From Macrocystis pyrifera (lineage: Eukaryota; Sar; Phaeophyceae; Laminariales; Laminariaceae): a stretch of DNA of 64,000 nt. Each line of letters starts with the position of its first letter. Within the stretch, counting starts at the first letter, position 1. Location: contig JASSKH010000005.1 in NCBI GenBank assembly GCA_031763025.1, positions 5,059,592 to 5,123,591 on the forward strand. The letters are read 5' to 3'. Below the pieces are notes generated by a model. It saw nothing but the letters and a program-made list of their open reading frames with translations, ran no database searches and was not told the origin of the DNA. Shown here one piece after another: positions 1 to 63,700 of this stretch. Position numbers and translations under genes: made by a program.

Positions 1-403
1 TTTATGCCTGATGTCGCCTGAGTGTGCGCACACAAGGGACCTGGACCTCCCCCTTCCCCCCTGCTGCACACTATGGCCATAAACAAACCCTTGCGGAGAC
101 GTTGCACATTGTAAGCAAAATCCTACAATTTGTGGAAAGCCTCTCGCTTCGGTACGCCTGATTGTGTGCTATGCACGTTGTTCAAATTCTCCGCGAGGAT
201 TTTTTTTTCCACGCCCGCATTGTGCAGGGGCGGGGGGGGGGGGGGTCCGGCCATCCTGTGTGGCTCTTGGGTCCCCTGACAGCTGGCCCTAACAACGTCG
301 CTGGCTGTTCCTTGCCCGGTTTCGCCTGAGCACGCATAGCTTTTCGGCCCATCACTGACGGCACTCCTCCCATTCACCCTGCACCTGCGCCGTCTATGGA
401 CAG

Positions 404-24803
<24,400 letters not shown>

Positions 24804-25380
24804 GAGGGTTACGTAGGGTGTAGGTGTCTTGCTCGGTTTTGGGGTCGGGCTTGTTTTGTTTAGTGCGGGTTTCCTGCTCGCGTTTGGGGTTGTTGTCGTT
24901 TCTCCCAGTTCATGTGAGGAGGTGCGGAAAAAGGTTGATGCGCAACTGATTGATCATGAGGTGTTTCAAGACTGAACGCCGCATACGACGTAGTCGGGTG
25001 ATTTGTGGAGTTGCCAGGTTGAGGGCGTTCCGCTTCTCCTCCGTTTGGGTTCTTGTCCGTGCGTATTATGACAAAAAATATATATTCAAATGCAGGATCT
25101 GCTTTCCTGCTGTTGTGTGGCCGGTGTGGGAAATTCTTCTGTTTCCTTGCCATAATTTCAGTAGAGCTTACCACTTGTTCGGGAAAAAAGTTGGCACACA
25201 CTACCTGTGTACGATGTATATTAATAGTCACTTTGCCAACCGTTGGTTGATTGGCTCTCAGGCCAAGAGTTACGGTTAGGGTAAGGTTTAGTTTTATTCG
25301 TCTCACACACAGTAGAGTGACCCTCCACCATACCTGGTCAGTGGTAAGCTACCCCTCCATATTCGTTTTGTCGCATGAGG

Positions 25381-25872
25381 TTCACTCCCCCCCCCCCCCC
25401 CCCCCCCCCCCGCAACCCTTTGTGCGAGGTGAAGAACCTTTACCCCGCACAAGAGGAATGCTCGTGTCACGTAGTGTGTTTATGGTAAGGCACCCAAGAG
25501 ACGGTTACATAGCACTCCCACTGCTGTTTCTGGAAGTGGCTACACCGGAAATAAAATTAACTCGTTGAAGCTGTCATCCATATGCAAGTCCGCCTCACAA
25601 GCGGTTCTTAGTAGGATGTAGCTCACCCTTCCTGCGACTCGCCGGACACCTCACGGCGCTTCGCGCTTGGTGCAGCAATGTTTGCCTGGTTGGTGAAATC
25701 CCGACATGCTCCGTCCCGGCATTGTAGGGATGCGAGGGTCTATGGTCATACGACTACGACCATGCATGCTAATAAGTACACCGCCCCCCCCCCCCCCCCC
25801 CCCGCAAGGATGCGAGGATCTATGGTCTAACGACTACGGCCATGCATGATAATGAGTACCCCCCCCCCCCCC
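25381..25872 (-). repeat. R2 repeat with two C runs
   Basis: Starts after a C run (25387-25411) with AACCTTTACCCCGCACAAGA, contains the full core, and ends in C runs at 25783-25803 and 25860-25872, with a duplicated CTACGGCCATGCATGATAAT end. Confidence 0.85.
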
Positions 25873-27858
25873 GACCTCAAGAAATAAGTAGGTCGTCGAC
25901 ATCTTGTCGCTTGTGTCAGGTTTTCCCTTCGTTTTGGCCGAGATGTGCGGGAGTTGCAAATCCAGTCCGCACCGTCTTCGTACCGCTGTATTCCCACCGT
26001 GTCGATCTCGGTCACTACTCCCCGCGCAGTTCTAATGTCAAAGCCAAATAAACGATGCTACTTCTTCTTGTAAATAATGTATCCACCCTCCGGGTATGTG
26101 CCTTGAACTATTTGAGGTACCCTTGCACATATAATTTTGTGAAGCACCCTCGCCTGTAGAATTTGTGAAGCGCCCTTGCCTGCAATTTTTTGTGAAGCAC
26201 CCTCAATGTCTATGTATAGGGTTTGTGAAGAACCCTTGTTGCCTACGTATGGGCACCATTATCACGGAAAGGATTCCTTAGAGCACCATTATAGAACAAA
26301 ATAATCACTCCAGTTTCTAACACTTCTACCAAGCACTGTTTATCTGAAGCAGGTTTGTTTTTATTCTCGTGCGCACAGTTCTTGTAGCACCAACATAACA
26401 TCGATGCGGACACAGAAGAACGGTTGGTTGAGCGCTTGCATCGCTTCATGCTGTCTTTGAACTTGGCGAGGTCGGACGGGCCCAGCAGCAGAAGATGAAG
26501 CGAAAACCTTGTACTTTAAAGAGAAAAACTAAAAAAGCGACTGATTGATGAACGTGACAAACGACTCCGTATACCACAAATCATTAATCCTGCCTTTGGG
26601 ACTTAAGATGGAGAAATTGCCGAGAACAATACGACTTTCATCAAAGTCAAAAGTTTGCTGTTCACCAGGCGTATAGCATAAATCTGAGTAGGTAAAGCAA
26701 TTTGGGAGAAAGGATCTTTAGGGATGTTTTTGACTTGAAAATTGAGTAGCGCGGTCTGCACTTCGGAATCGTCCGCAATTGAGAAATTTTCCTTGTTCGA
26801 CGCCAACGCGCCGCGTTTATGGCCAGTTTTGGCCAGTTTTGGCTGCGGTTTGGGGTCAGGGTCATGGCTAGGGTTGGGGTTAGGGTTAGAGTTAGGGGTT
26901 GGGTTGGGTCTTCGCCTGTACCTTGATCCCAACAGGGACCAAAACGCCTGAACACCCTACCAATCTAAAGATCATTTCTCCCAGATTGTAAGGGGACCTC
27001 CCAATACAGCATCGATCTTAACCAACCCCTACACGAAAGCAGCCCGGACTGCTGGGGCATATGGGGGACGGACGTGTCCGAAGTTCTCTATCAATCAGGA
27101 GGTGTAGACGAGGCTAGGGCAGTACTATGCTGACACTCACAAAACTGCCGCACGCCGTTTCGACCGAATTTGTTAAGATTAGTTGCTCGTGAAAAAAAAA
27201 AAATCGTTCTCTTCGATTTTTCGGTCTCTTTTCATGAGGGTCCCACGAAAGTTACAACTTTCTATGAGTTCGTTTTTTTTATCGGAGGACTCGTGTGGTG
27301 GACGTGTGGACACAAAAATTCTCCGACGTGTACGTAGCAATGACTGTTTCAGGTTTTCTGTCGGCACTGCAACTCGATCCCAGTGCCACCAAATATTTTA
27401 TGAGGTGCACTTTGCTTTGAGTAGCCGACGCCAAGTCTTGACGCCCGATTATCGACCCTGCGTGTAATAGTACTGCAGAGGGTGCCCGAAATCAATGCGG
27501 TGTGGGCGATCACGCGGCCCCACTGCTGGACCCTCGACCCTGATCGGGCATACTGCTGAATAACCTATGTATTCCTGGTCCGTAGCTGATACCTCTAGCA
27601 GGTTGCGGATACACAGTCGATTCTGTGCACGTACTCGACTCGATCTTAACCTCATCGGGATCACAGCCGTCCGGTCGGTAATCATCACTTGTGATCATCT
27701 ACACAATCACAGCAGCAACAACCAAACCCGCGTGTCGTTGCACCGCTCGAAGCGCCGTCGATGGCAGAACGGATGAACCCTTCGCGCCGTTGTTGTTGAT
27801 GCCTGTGTGTTCATTCCTCGGGATCTGGAAGGGTACTTTCTCGCCTTGAAACCCCGGA

Positions 27859-28083
27859 ATGAATCAAAATGGTGCTGGCACTGCTTCTGGCATCCTACTA
27901 CAACGGGGGGTGGGAGCATACGGTCCTCGGGAACCAAGTTGGGTTGGGACACCAACCATTGAGGACGAAGCAACGGGGGAAAGGTTACACGAACATGAAG
28001 CTTACAGGCGCAAACTCGATCAACACGACGGCGCAGCAGCGCTCGTGTTCAAGTGCCATGATGAAACAAGAACGGCGCTGTAA
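27859..28083 (+). other. Unidentified open reading stretch
   Basis: A 74-codon frame from ATG to TAA with non-repetitive composition (for example LHEHEAYRRKLDQHDGAAAL). Plausible protein-like sequence also appears in other frames just before and after it, suggesting a decayed coding fragment and not a live gene. No family is recognised. Confidence 0.25.
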
Positions 28084-28182
28084 ATAACGCGCTGTACGAC
28101 TTATTACAAACTACGTTGGACCCAACACTCCATCATGTATCCCCCTACGTTCACACACCATACTTGGCTGTGCTTACTACTA

Positions 28183-28297
28183 TTACGGGGAACCATAGCA
28201 AATAGGACCAAATTTTGTCTGTAAAATTAGCTAAAAATATACAGGTTTTTGTGTGCACCGTAGGTCCTACCTGGTATTTACTATGGTCTCCCCGTAA
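28183..28297 (+). mobile_element. R1 palindromic MITE, copy 5
   Basis: Arms TTACGGGGAACCATAGCAAA and ATTTACTATGGTCTCCCCGTAA-like, flanked by TA. A short insertion (CTGG) lies in the right arm. Confidence 0.88.
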
Positions 28298-28888
28298 TAA
28301 TAGGTTTCTAACCCGTTCTCTGTGCCTTTTGTGTTCCGGCGAAGAAGCACCGGCAAGTCCGGCATCACGTCGCCCCCCCTTGCAGAAATATATTCGTTTC
28401 GTTCTCTCTGACAGGGTACCAGGCATAGATGTTCTTTCGTTTGTATTATTGGGGATCTGGCTATTATGTTTTTCCCCTGAGATGGTTTCTATCCGCTCCA
28501 GTTTTAGGAGTCTGTCCTGTGACCACGGTCTCAAAAATTTGGACATGAGCTAATTGGTCAACAACAACAACAACAACAACAACGATGCTTGTGCCCGCGA
28601 CCCATCCGGGTGGGAAAGAAGAGTCGTTGCGAACGCAATATATTGTTTTTATCAGCCTCGCTCCCCGAATTTCTGTACTCTTTATAGCGGGCTTGGCCTG
28701 GCCGCCCGGTGATGGTGGTTACCACCTATGCGTCACCTATTACCCCCCCCCCCTCCGGCGGCGACCGAACACCGAAGCCCTCAGGCTGCCCGACCGTCTC
28801 TCTCTTCCGTTCGCGAAAAGACACGCACTCGGACGGTATGAGTTCGCCCTCCCCCCTCTCGGTAAATCTGCCCCTTTCATGGCCATCA

Positions 28889-56302
<27,414 letters not shown>

Positions 56303-57227
56303 TTGCTGGGGGGTGTCTGGTGCTAAGTGGGGCTAGGCGGTGGGCATCGCGCGATCTTCTTTCGACGATCTTTGAATTTTTTGTCCCCGAGTAGGTGAAC
56401 GGAACTCGGGAGTCACGTTTAAAAACTCAACTCCGGGGACGATAAATAAATATCCCCTTTTACCCGCTTCTTCCAACCTCATACAAAACCGTCCGGTACT
56501 CCGGTCTCAAACAGTCTCAAAGCAAGTCAGACGATCTTTGGTACCGAACACACATGCCGAGACTGAGACTGACCCGGCCACACACATCGGCTAAGCACAA
56601 CACGAAAGCAAAATCGCTCGCAGTAGTCTTGAGCCTTTTGTAGTCTAGTCTACAGCGCCAGATTCGAGCAGCTACCTCGGCACGACCAGCTCTGAACCCA
56701 CATCATTCCAGCGTGAAACATGCCTTCAAAAATGAGGTGGGTGCAGATGTCCAGCAAATGGTGTACAGCAGTAGATCGACCTACCGCCGTTGCTTCTATC
56801 GCTGTCACTCGTGACTCTTGACCAGAGGGTTTGACTCTTGATCGAATATGTCCCTGTTTGCTTGGTCGAATCTGTACGGTGCATGCTGTTTGAGCATCGC
56901 TTCCGCGGGCGGCTGTCGGCGCCTGGTATATTTTTTAAAACTACTGCAGTAGACAATGCAAGTCAGCTGTGAGTTCAACCGATCGGTCGCTACTCAACTT
57001 TGCGATGTGCATGATAACCGTTCTTTGAAAATTGAATTTTAGACCGCCAAGCTCGAAACCGTCTGGCGCGCATTTGCTATTATACCTGTGTAGTGGTGTA
57101 TGCAGCACACCAGGATGCTGCCCATCTCCCCATGTCATAGGACATACACCACCATCAGATCTAAGTAACGACGACGATGTCGACCACGTACGCGTATTAT
57201 ATACTGGTATTAAGGATAGTAGTGTTA

Positions 57228-57988
57228 GGCCGTTTCCTATGCGGTTCGATTTCGAGCTTCAGATTTGTATTTTTCGATCTCAAAATCGAATGACCCTACT
57301 TATGCAGTCCGATTATGCAAAATCCGACCGGAAATTTTTCGATTTGAGAATCCGATGACCCAAGTCGTCGGATTTTGGGACGACCTGGGTCATCAGATTT
57401 TCAAATCGAAAAATGGCATGCTCTCTAAATTCAAGATATTATCCACGACAGCAAACAGCAGCGGAACAATCGATGAGTTGGATGGTGATACAGCTGTATA
57501 GCGACGTTGCTTCGCGCCCGACGCGCGGACGGCGCGTCCCTCCGTGGCTAGACTAGAGTCGGCTGGCGCGGGCTCGGGCCTAGAGACCAAGAGAAGAGCA
57601 CTCGGCACGCGCCTCTCCGTGGATACGTACTCGTAGACTACACCGCAGCTACAGCAGCAGCAGCAGTCAAGTCACAAAACCAAACACAAAATACCAAGAC
57701 AGGTTGACTCTAGCGCACTCGCCATATCTCTTCGCCACCAGACTAGAGGCAGTCAGCGTGGGCTCGGACGCTTGGGTCCTACGCGCAGGGCAGCGCACCC
57801 AGCGCGTCTCTTCGCGGCGCCAAATCACAAAAACAGCAGTTGGTCTCGGCGTTTGCTCGAATCTCTACACGCACAATTAATCTGATTTTTCCGCATAGGA
57901 AGACCCTTTCGATTTGCCAAGTTCATATCTGAAAATGCCATCGGGTCAAAATCTGAAGCTCAAAAATCGAACCGCATAGGAAACGGCC
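57228..57988. mobile_element. R4 inverted-repeat DNA transposon, copy 1
   Basis: A 761-bp unit with terminal inverted repeats: GGCCGTTTCCTATGCGGTTC at the left and GAACCGCATAGGAAACGGCC at the right, extending about 40 bp inward. Flanked by direct TTA on both sides, the target duplication of PIF/Harbinger-type elements. No transposase frame. An internal hairpin lies at about 57350-57405. Non-autonomous element; superfamily inferred from the TTA target. Confidence 0.85.
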
Positions 57989-58003
57989 TTAGAAGCAGTA
58001 TTA

Positions 58004-58765
58004 GCGGTTCGATTTCGAGCTTCAGATTTGTATTTTTCGATCTCAAAAATGAATGACGACCGCTTATGCAGTCCAAATATGCAAAATCCGACCGGAAATT
58101 TTTCGATTTGAGATCCGATGACCCAAGTCGTCGGATTTTGGGACGACCTGGGTCATCAGATTTTCAAATCGAAAAATGGCATGCTCTCTAAATTCAAGAT
58201 GTTATCCACGACAGCAAACAGCAGCGGAACGATCAATGAGTTGGATGGTGATACAGCTGTATAACAACGCTGCTTCGCGCCCGACGCGCGGACGGCGCGT
58301 CCCTCCGTGGCCAGACTAGAGTCGGCTGGCGCGGGCTCGGGCCTAGAGACCAAGAGAAGAGCACTCGGCACGCGCCTCTCCGTGGATACGTACTCGTAGA
58401 CTACACCGCAGCTGTACAGCAGCAGCAGCAGCAGCAGCAGCAGTCAAGTCACAAAATCAAACACAAAATACCAAGACAGGTTGACTCTAGCGCACTCGCC
58501 ACATCTCTTCGCCACCAGACTAGAGGCAGTCAGCGTGGGCTCGGACGCTTGGGTCCTACGCGCAGGGCAGCGCACCCAGCGCGTCTCTTCGCGGCGCCAA
58601 ATCACAAAAACAGCAGTTGGTCTCGGCGTTTGCTCGAATCTCTACACGCACGATGAATCTGATTTTTCCGCATAGGAAGACCCTTTCGATTTGCCAAGCT
58701 CATATCTGAAAATGCCATCGGGTCAAAATCTGAAGCTCAAAAATCGAACCGCATAGGAAACGGAC
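58004..58765. mobile_element. R4 inverted-repeat DNA transposon, copy 2 (tandem)
   Basis: Near-identical to the preceding copy in the same orientation, 15 bp away. Its left end lacks the first ~14 bases (starts GCGGTTCGATTTCGAGC); the right end is GGAAACGGAC then TTA. It carries a longer internal CAG run. The high identity indicates recent tandem duplication or nested insertion. Confidence 0.85.
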
Positions 58766-58786
58766 TTAATAGTTGTAGTAGTAGTA

Positions 58787-58891
58787 TTACGGGGGTCCAT
58801 AGTAAACAAGACCAAATATTGTTAGTAAAAATAGGTAAATATATAGGTTTTTGTGTGTACCGTAGGTCTTGCTAACTATGGTCCCCCGTAA
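58787..58891 (+). mobile_element. R1 palindromic MITE, copy 10
   Basis: Arms TTACGGGGGTCCATAGTAAA and TAACTATGGTCCCCCGTAA, inside a TAG-repeat tract so the target TA is repeat-derived. Confidence 0.9.
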
Positions 58892-59115
58892 TAGTAGAAG
58901 AAGTAGTGGTAGTAGCAGTAGTAGTAGTAGTAGTAGTAGTAGCAGTATAGTAGTAGCAGTAGTAGTAATAGTAGTATTAATAGTAATAGTATTAGTGTGG
59001 TATTAATAGTAGTAGCAGCATCGGTAGAAGTAGTAGTAGTAGTAATAGTCGTAGTTTTAATATTAGTAGTAGCTACGGTAAGTAGCAGCATCGGTAGAAG
59101 TAGTAGTAGTAGTAG
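58890..59115. repeat. (TAG/TAA)n imperfect trinucleotide array
   Basis: GTAGTA-based array of 220 bp with an internal duplicate of AGCAGCATCGGTAGAAGTAG. The R1 MITE copy 10 is inserted at its left end. Confidence 0.92.
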
Positions 59116-59217
59116 AAAAAGTAGCGTTTCCTAGATGGGTCAGGGTAACCCTAGCTTGTTTTGTCTTGGCTACTCGTATATATAAACTACCTCACGTTTA
59201 TCTTTTCTTAAAATCAC

Positions 59218-59810
59218 TTGATTATAAAGACCTGCCTCGCGCTCGGTGAGTCTACCAGGATTTTTTGTCTCTTCTACGATCTTTGCTTTCATTGCGTGCT
59301 TGCTTCTCGTGCCACACTTTTTTTTCCCGGAAAAAGAGAAAAACAAATCTCGGAAAAAGCGGTTTGGCAGGCTCTCTTTCGCTTTTTTTCACAGCTCGTT
59401 GAAATTTCTTTCGCACCTTCAGTTATTTTTTACTTTTTTCTTCTTTCGTTTCGTGTGCGTGCGTGTACTCGGAGGACTGCACCGCTGGCAAGCCCGGCGC
59501 CGTCGCGGGTGCCGGCGGATGCTGGCGGGTGGTTGGGGGGGTTGCAGGAATCGCACTCGCCGTTTTCGTGGCTAGGCGTTGCGTGTGCCTCGAGACACGA
59601 GGGAAGCATGAATGGGCTCTGTCTGGCCTCCACTTGTGGTTTTTTATAGAGTATGTACGAGTTTATAAGGGTCGTTCGGGATGGCAAGATAATATTCAAG
59701 CGTTTCTTATTTTTGCGACCGTTCTTGAAGCTCAACGCGAGAGGTACACAGTCTGAGCACCAACATTGTCGAGCTGGCAAACGACGGCCACGGTGAGCAC
59801 CGTTCTTCAC
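59218..59810 (+). other. Coding-like stretch, possible 5' exon(s) upstream of OTU gene
   Basis: GC-rich stretch with a 143-codon frame containing SPFSWLGVACASRHEGS and MNGLCLAS. A second frame gives a hydrophobic run (VVGGVAGIALAVFVARR). A GTGAGC donor lies at 59790. The W-x-GV-x-C pattern recalls the cap of leucine-rich repeat proteins, but no repeat array is visible. It could be a 5' exon of the OTU gene, a separate gene or chance. Confidence 0.25.
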
Positions 59811-60433
59811 GCAAGGCGGGCGACGGGGCTCATTGTGGCAGAGAGTGAGGAAAGCTTTACCCGGACCGAATCAGTGTGGCGAGGTAGTCGTGAGAGGGGC
59901 GGGAGGCGTACGGGGCTGAGAGAGAAGCTCTGCTGTTGGATTTTTTTTCTTTTTTGACCAGTGCAAGGTGTTCCAATCAGGCAGGAAATTATTGCATGAG
60001 AGGGGACGAGGATTTTTTTTCTTTCCGAAATTTCGGTTTCATTTTTTCGGTGCTGCTGCTGTGCCGTGCTGTGCTTTCTCTTTCGTGCATACGGCAGTTA
60101 GTTACTCAAAATAAGAAAATAAGTACCCTACGTACCTGGGGTATGTACTTACGTACGGCATGTGAGCGAACCGCCCACGACGCGAAGCGTATGTGCCTTC
60201 CGAGCTGTTTTCTCCTGAAGCATGACGACGGGACTCTTGGCATTATCAAGTCGCCAGTTTGCAACTACAGTACAGTCGAGAAAAAAACAATATTCAATCA
60301 TGGACCTCTGTCCGCTTCGCATAATTTGGTGTATTTTTCCTTCCTGAGCGAATCGCCTCGTATTGTATTACCCCTGGCGTATCTACGTGCTGCTGCTGTC
60401 ACGCTGCTGGCGACTGGCCCCCGTTCTGTGTAG

Positions 60434-60722
60434 TGCTACCGGTACCTCTTACGTTCGAAAGGGTGGTACCTGTATCTCTGACGATGTCGCGGCGAAGAGA
60501 CTGCAGGAGCTCAGCGGCTTCATCGCGAAATCGACGAATCTGCAAAACGTGCGAGGCGACCTATCCGCGGCGTATGTAGGTGCGGTAATGTCGCTCCCCT
60601 GCAAGTCCCCTGAGGAAGCGGTCGAGAAGTACTGCGAGAACAACACAACGCCGGAGAAGGTGTTTGGCGTTCCTCTTGGTGAGATGCCCCCAGCGTCGCC
60701 TCCTACAAACGTGAAGGACGAG
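60434..60722 (+). CDS. OTU-gene exon: N-terminal helical region
   Basis: Ninety-six codons after one base: AAKRLQELSGFIAKSTNLQN, then CKSPEEAVEKYCENNTTPEK, ending PPTNVKDE. No family recognised. Donor GAG|GTGTGT in phase 0 is strong. Acceptor CTGTGTAG is a guess, and an earlier one is possible. Confidence 0.65.
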
Positions 60723-63700
60723 GTGTGTACGTCGTGTCGACTTCGTGGGTGACATTGATATCGTCCTGTCTCCCTATCATTGGACTACTGCCTGCTGTGC
60801 TTCCGATAGAGAACTGATTTCGTACGCGTAAAAACCTTTCCTTTTGTTTCTCGACCCTTCTTTGTTTCGTTTTTGTTACTCGTACTAGCCTCCCACATCC
60901 GCTTCAGAACCAACTGGCTTCACTACAGCTGTGGCCCTACCGCCGTGAGGGCAGAGGGGGCGCTTATTCCCTAATATCACACCAGCTGTATGATTAACGC
61001 GGTAGTGTTACCTACCGCATTGCACGTGGACTGAGATGGACCCAGACGCTTTCGTCTCCGGCAAAAAAAAAAAACACGAGGAAATGCCCTGCGTGCGTGA
61101 CTCCGACCGTCTCCTTTCAAGACATGGGTGTCCCACGTATTCGCAGAGCCTTTGACATTGCACGCTTTGAGCTCCTAGCAGAACAAACGACTTTTGATCA
61201 AAGCACGTATTTGTGTTTGGAGAGCTTTAGTGCGGTCGAGGGAGGGGTCAATTATGCTACCGTCCTCTCGTACCGTGCCCGCCCACTTCGTTGCACGGCG
61301 CTTGCCTGTTGAATCGATTCCCGTCTCCCCTCCTTCTGCACTAGGAAAAATACGACTACTACGGGACACAGCTACTCACGGCGGAGTTGCGCGAGCTGTT
61401 TGTGGCAATGCACGTGGAGGGCGACGGGAACTGCTTCTGGCGTTCAGTTGCTATGGCTATCTGGGGCACTGACGAGAAGTGGCGTCAACTAAAGCTTATG
61501 GTCCTCGGATGGGCTACAGCACACGCTAATTCTCTGGTGGGAGAGGGTGGTATCCTACACAAGTGTAGCAAATACTACCCGGAGCGCTTTCACGAGGAAT
61601 ACGTATTCCGCAACGCAGGCGGGGTTCACTGTCCCGACCGCGACAACTACAAGATGATGCTGTTGGGATCCATCGGGCACTTTTGCGAGGACGGCGTGTG
61701 GGGTGGAGACCTCACGGCCTTACTGGTGGCCCAAGCGTTGAGGGTACCGGTCAAGTTTTTGAGCCCGGCGGATATGAAATCGCGGGTGCAATATGACACA
61801 GAAGGGAAGGAGCCACCGCATGGCATAGGGAGGCAAGGCTTGCAACTTGATGACCATCGCCACTCCCGTGTTTTCGTGCCGGATTGCTCCCGACTGAAAC
61901 TACGTGTGCGTGGCGTGGACGGCATGAACGGTGTTGTTCGTGAGGAGATCGTCATCGCTTTGTCTCCTTGCAACAAGAAGGGTGTCCGTGAGTCCGCCCT
62001 CGCCGACATCCCCGGAGTAGATGGGGATACAAATGTCAACGCCCTGAGTCACTTCTCCGCGATCATGTCCAAGAACGGTAGCACCGCCCCGTTTCCTCTG
62101 TACAAGGTCGCGCCGCCCTTGTTCTCGGCCCAAGTGAGTGCCTATGTTGGGTGTGCCGGTGTTCTACTTTGTTGTTGAAAGATCAGGAAGCGACGTTGTT
62201 CCGTGATTTTGAACCGACTTGGTGTATGAGGCTGAACACGCACTCTTGTAGTTTAGTGGTTGAACTGCCGCGTCAACGAGACAACTTTATCGTTTCAAGT
62301 ACGATAGAGGTGACGCCGGAACCTGTCGAGATACACGTTCTTGTGGTACCCGATACTTAAAGTGGGCGAAGCAGCCGCAGCGCGAATCAATTAATGTGCT
62401 TTCCTGTTTTATGACACCCGTTGTCGCTGCCTGCTGATCTTCTCGTCAAGGATAAACGAGTCAGGGACGAGGCCGCTGAAGAGCTTGCTTGTTGGCAGAG
62501 GGGGCAAGAGGCCAGCACTAACCTTCAAGTGACAGGGACAGGATTGGCGGCAAAGGCGGCAACGGCGAAGCTGGACGATGAGGCAGCCCAACGAGCCAAA
62601 GGGTCAGCGGCGGCAGAGGCGGCAAGAGCCGCGAAGGTGAAGCAGGACGACGAAGCAGCCCGACAAGCCAAGGAGGCAGCAGCAGTGGCAGCGGCGACGG
62701 CAGTGGCGGCGAAGGTCAGGCAGGGACAGGAAGTAGCTGCCGTAGCGGCAACAGCGGCAGCGGCAGCAGCGGCAGCAGCGGCAGCAGCGGTAGCGGCGGC
62801 AGCCAAGGCTCAGGAGGAAGAGGAGGCAGAGCAACGATCAAAGGGGGTAGCGGCAGTGGCAGCGGCAGTAGCGGCGGAAGCAATGCCAGCAGCAGCTGCT
62901 GCTGCTGCTGCGGCGGCTACAGGAGAACAGGAAGCTGAAGCTCTGGCGGCGGCGAAGGCTCAGCAGGAAGACCAGGAAAAAAAGCATGCCGAAGAAGAGG
63001 CCGCAGCTGCTGCAGCGTCAGCCGCGGCTGCTGCAGCGTCAGCAGTGCAGATAAAAGAAGGGAAGGCGAAGCCGGGGCGAAGACGTCGATCAAAATGTAC
63101 ATCCGATGATATTCGAGCCAGGGTAAGCTTCGACGTGCGCGAAAGTTTAGTGGGGATGTAACTTGTAGAAAGTACTAGATAAGTTATTGCTTTGTTTTTT
63201 GTATAGCGTTAACCTTTGTTTTTCGTTTTGCCAAAATAACGATTTTGCCACCGTGTATCTTCTTCCATCACGAGGCGAGCGTGATTGACCATGGTCCGCG
63301 TCGAAGACAGATCCGCCCACACATTGTCTCCGATCCTTGTCAATGTTGAACAATTTTTCGCTCTCAGTTTTTTTTCGATCCTTGCTTCCCGCTGGCAAAA
63401 GGCGCGCAGTGTATCGGGCTGTGCAAAGAAGGCGGGGGATTTAAGAGCCGCTGCGAAGAAGACTAAAATCAGCTACAAGAAGCTGAAGACGGTGAGGGAA
63501 GTAATGTCTGTTTGACCACTGCTGTTGTCCTGTTCGATACCAGGTCCCTCCTGTGACGATATGCCGGTTGACGTTGTTTCGTTTGCGGTGCGTTGGGCTC
63601 GCGGTATGTTTTAGGCAGTCTCCTTAGAAGAAGCTGGTAGATGATAGCGGTATTTGTTTCGTCACACGTAACCTTCGTAGACGTGGCATTTTCCCATCTT

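Larger units (their letters stand above)
24804..28888. other. Convergent intergenic gap between channel and Jouberin genes
   Basis: No exon assignable to either neighbour was seen. It holds an R2 repeat (25381-25872), a tandem repeat of TTTGTGAAGCACCCT-like units (26095-26245), a short telomere-like TTAGGG-variant stretch (26866-26912), an open stretch of unknown origin (27780-28083) and one R1 MITE (28183-28297). Confidence 0.6.
56336..60433. other. Divergent intergenic region between Jouberin and OTU genes
   Basis: Contains the presumed promoters of both genes, two tandem copies of transposon R4 (57228-58765), an R1 MITE (58787-58891), a TAG/TAA trinucleotide array (58890-59115) and a coding-like stretch of unknown status (59218-59810). 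No other exon is assigned. Confidence 0.55.

Noticed and set aside
26860-26915. Interstitial telomere
   Set aside because: Only a few degenerate TTAGGG-like units mixed with TTGGGG/TTAGAG; too short and irregular.
57393-58371. A 71-codon frame present in both R4 copies
   Set aside because: The copies are near-identical overall and the frame differs by amino-acid changes at the same rate as the rest. No domain, and no start context of note.
62525-62834. Minus-strand frames across the alanine-rich exon
   Set aside because: Complement of GCN/GGC-rich coding DNA; no independent support.
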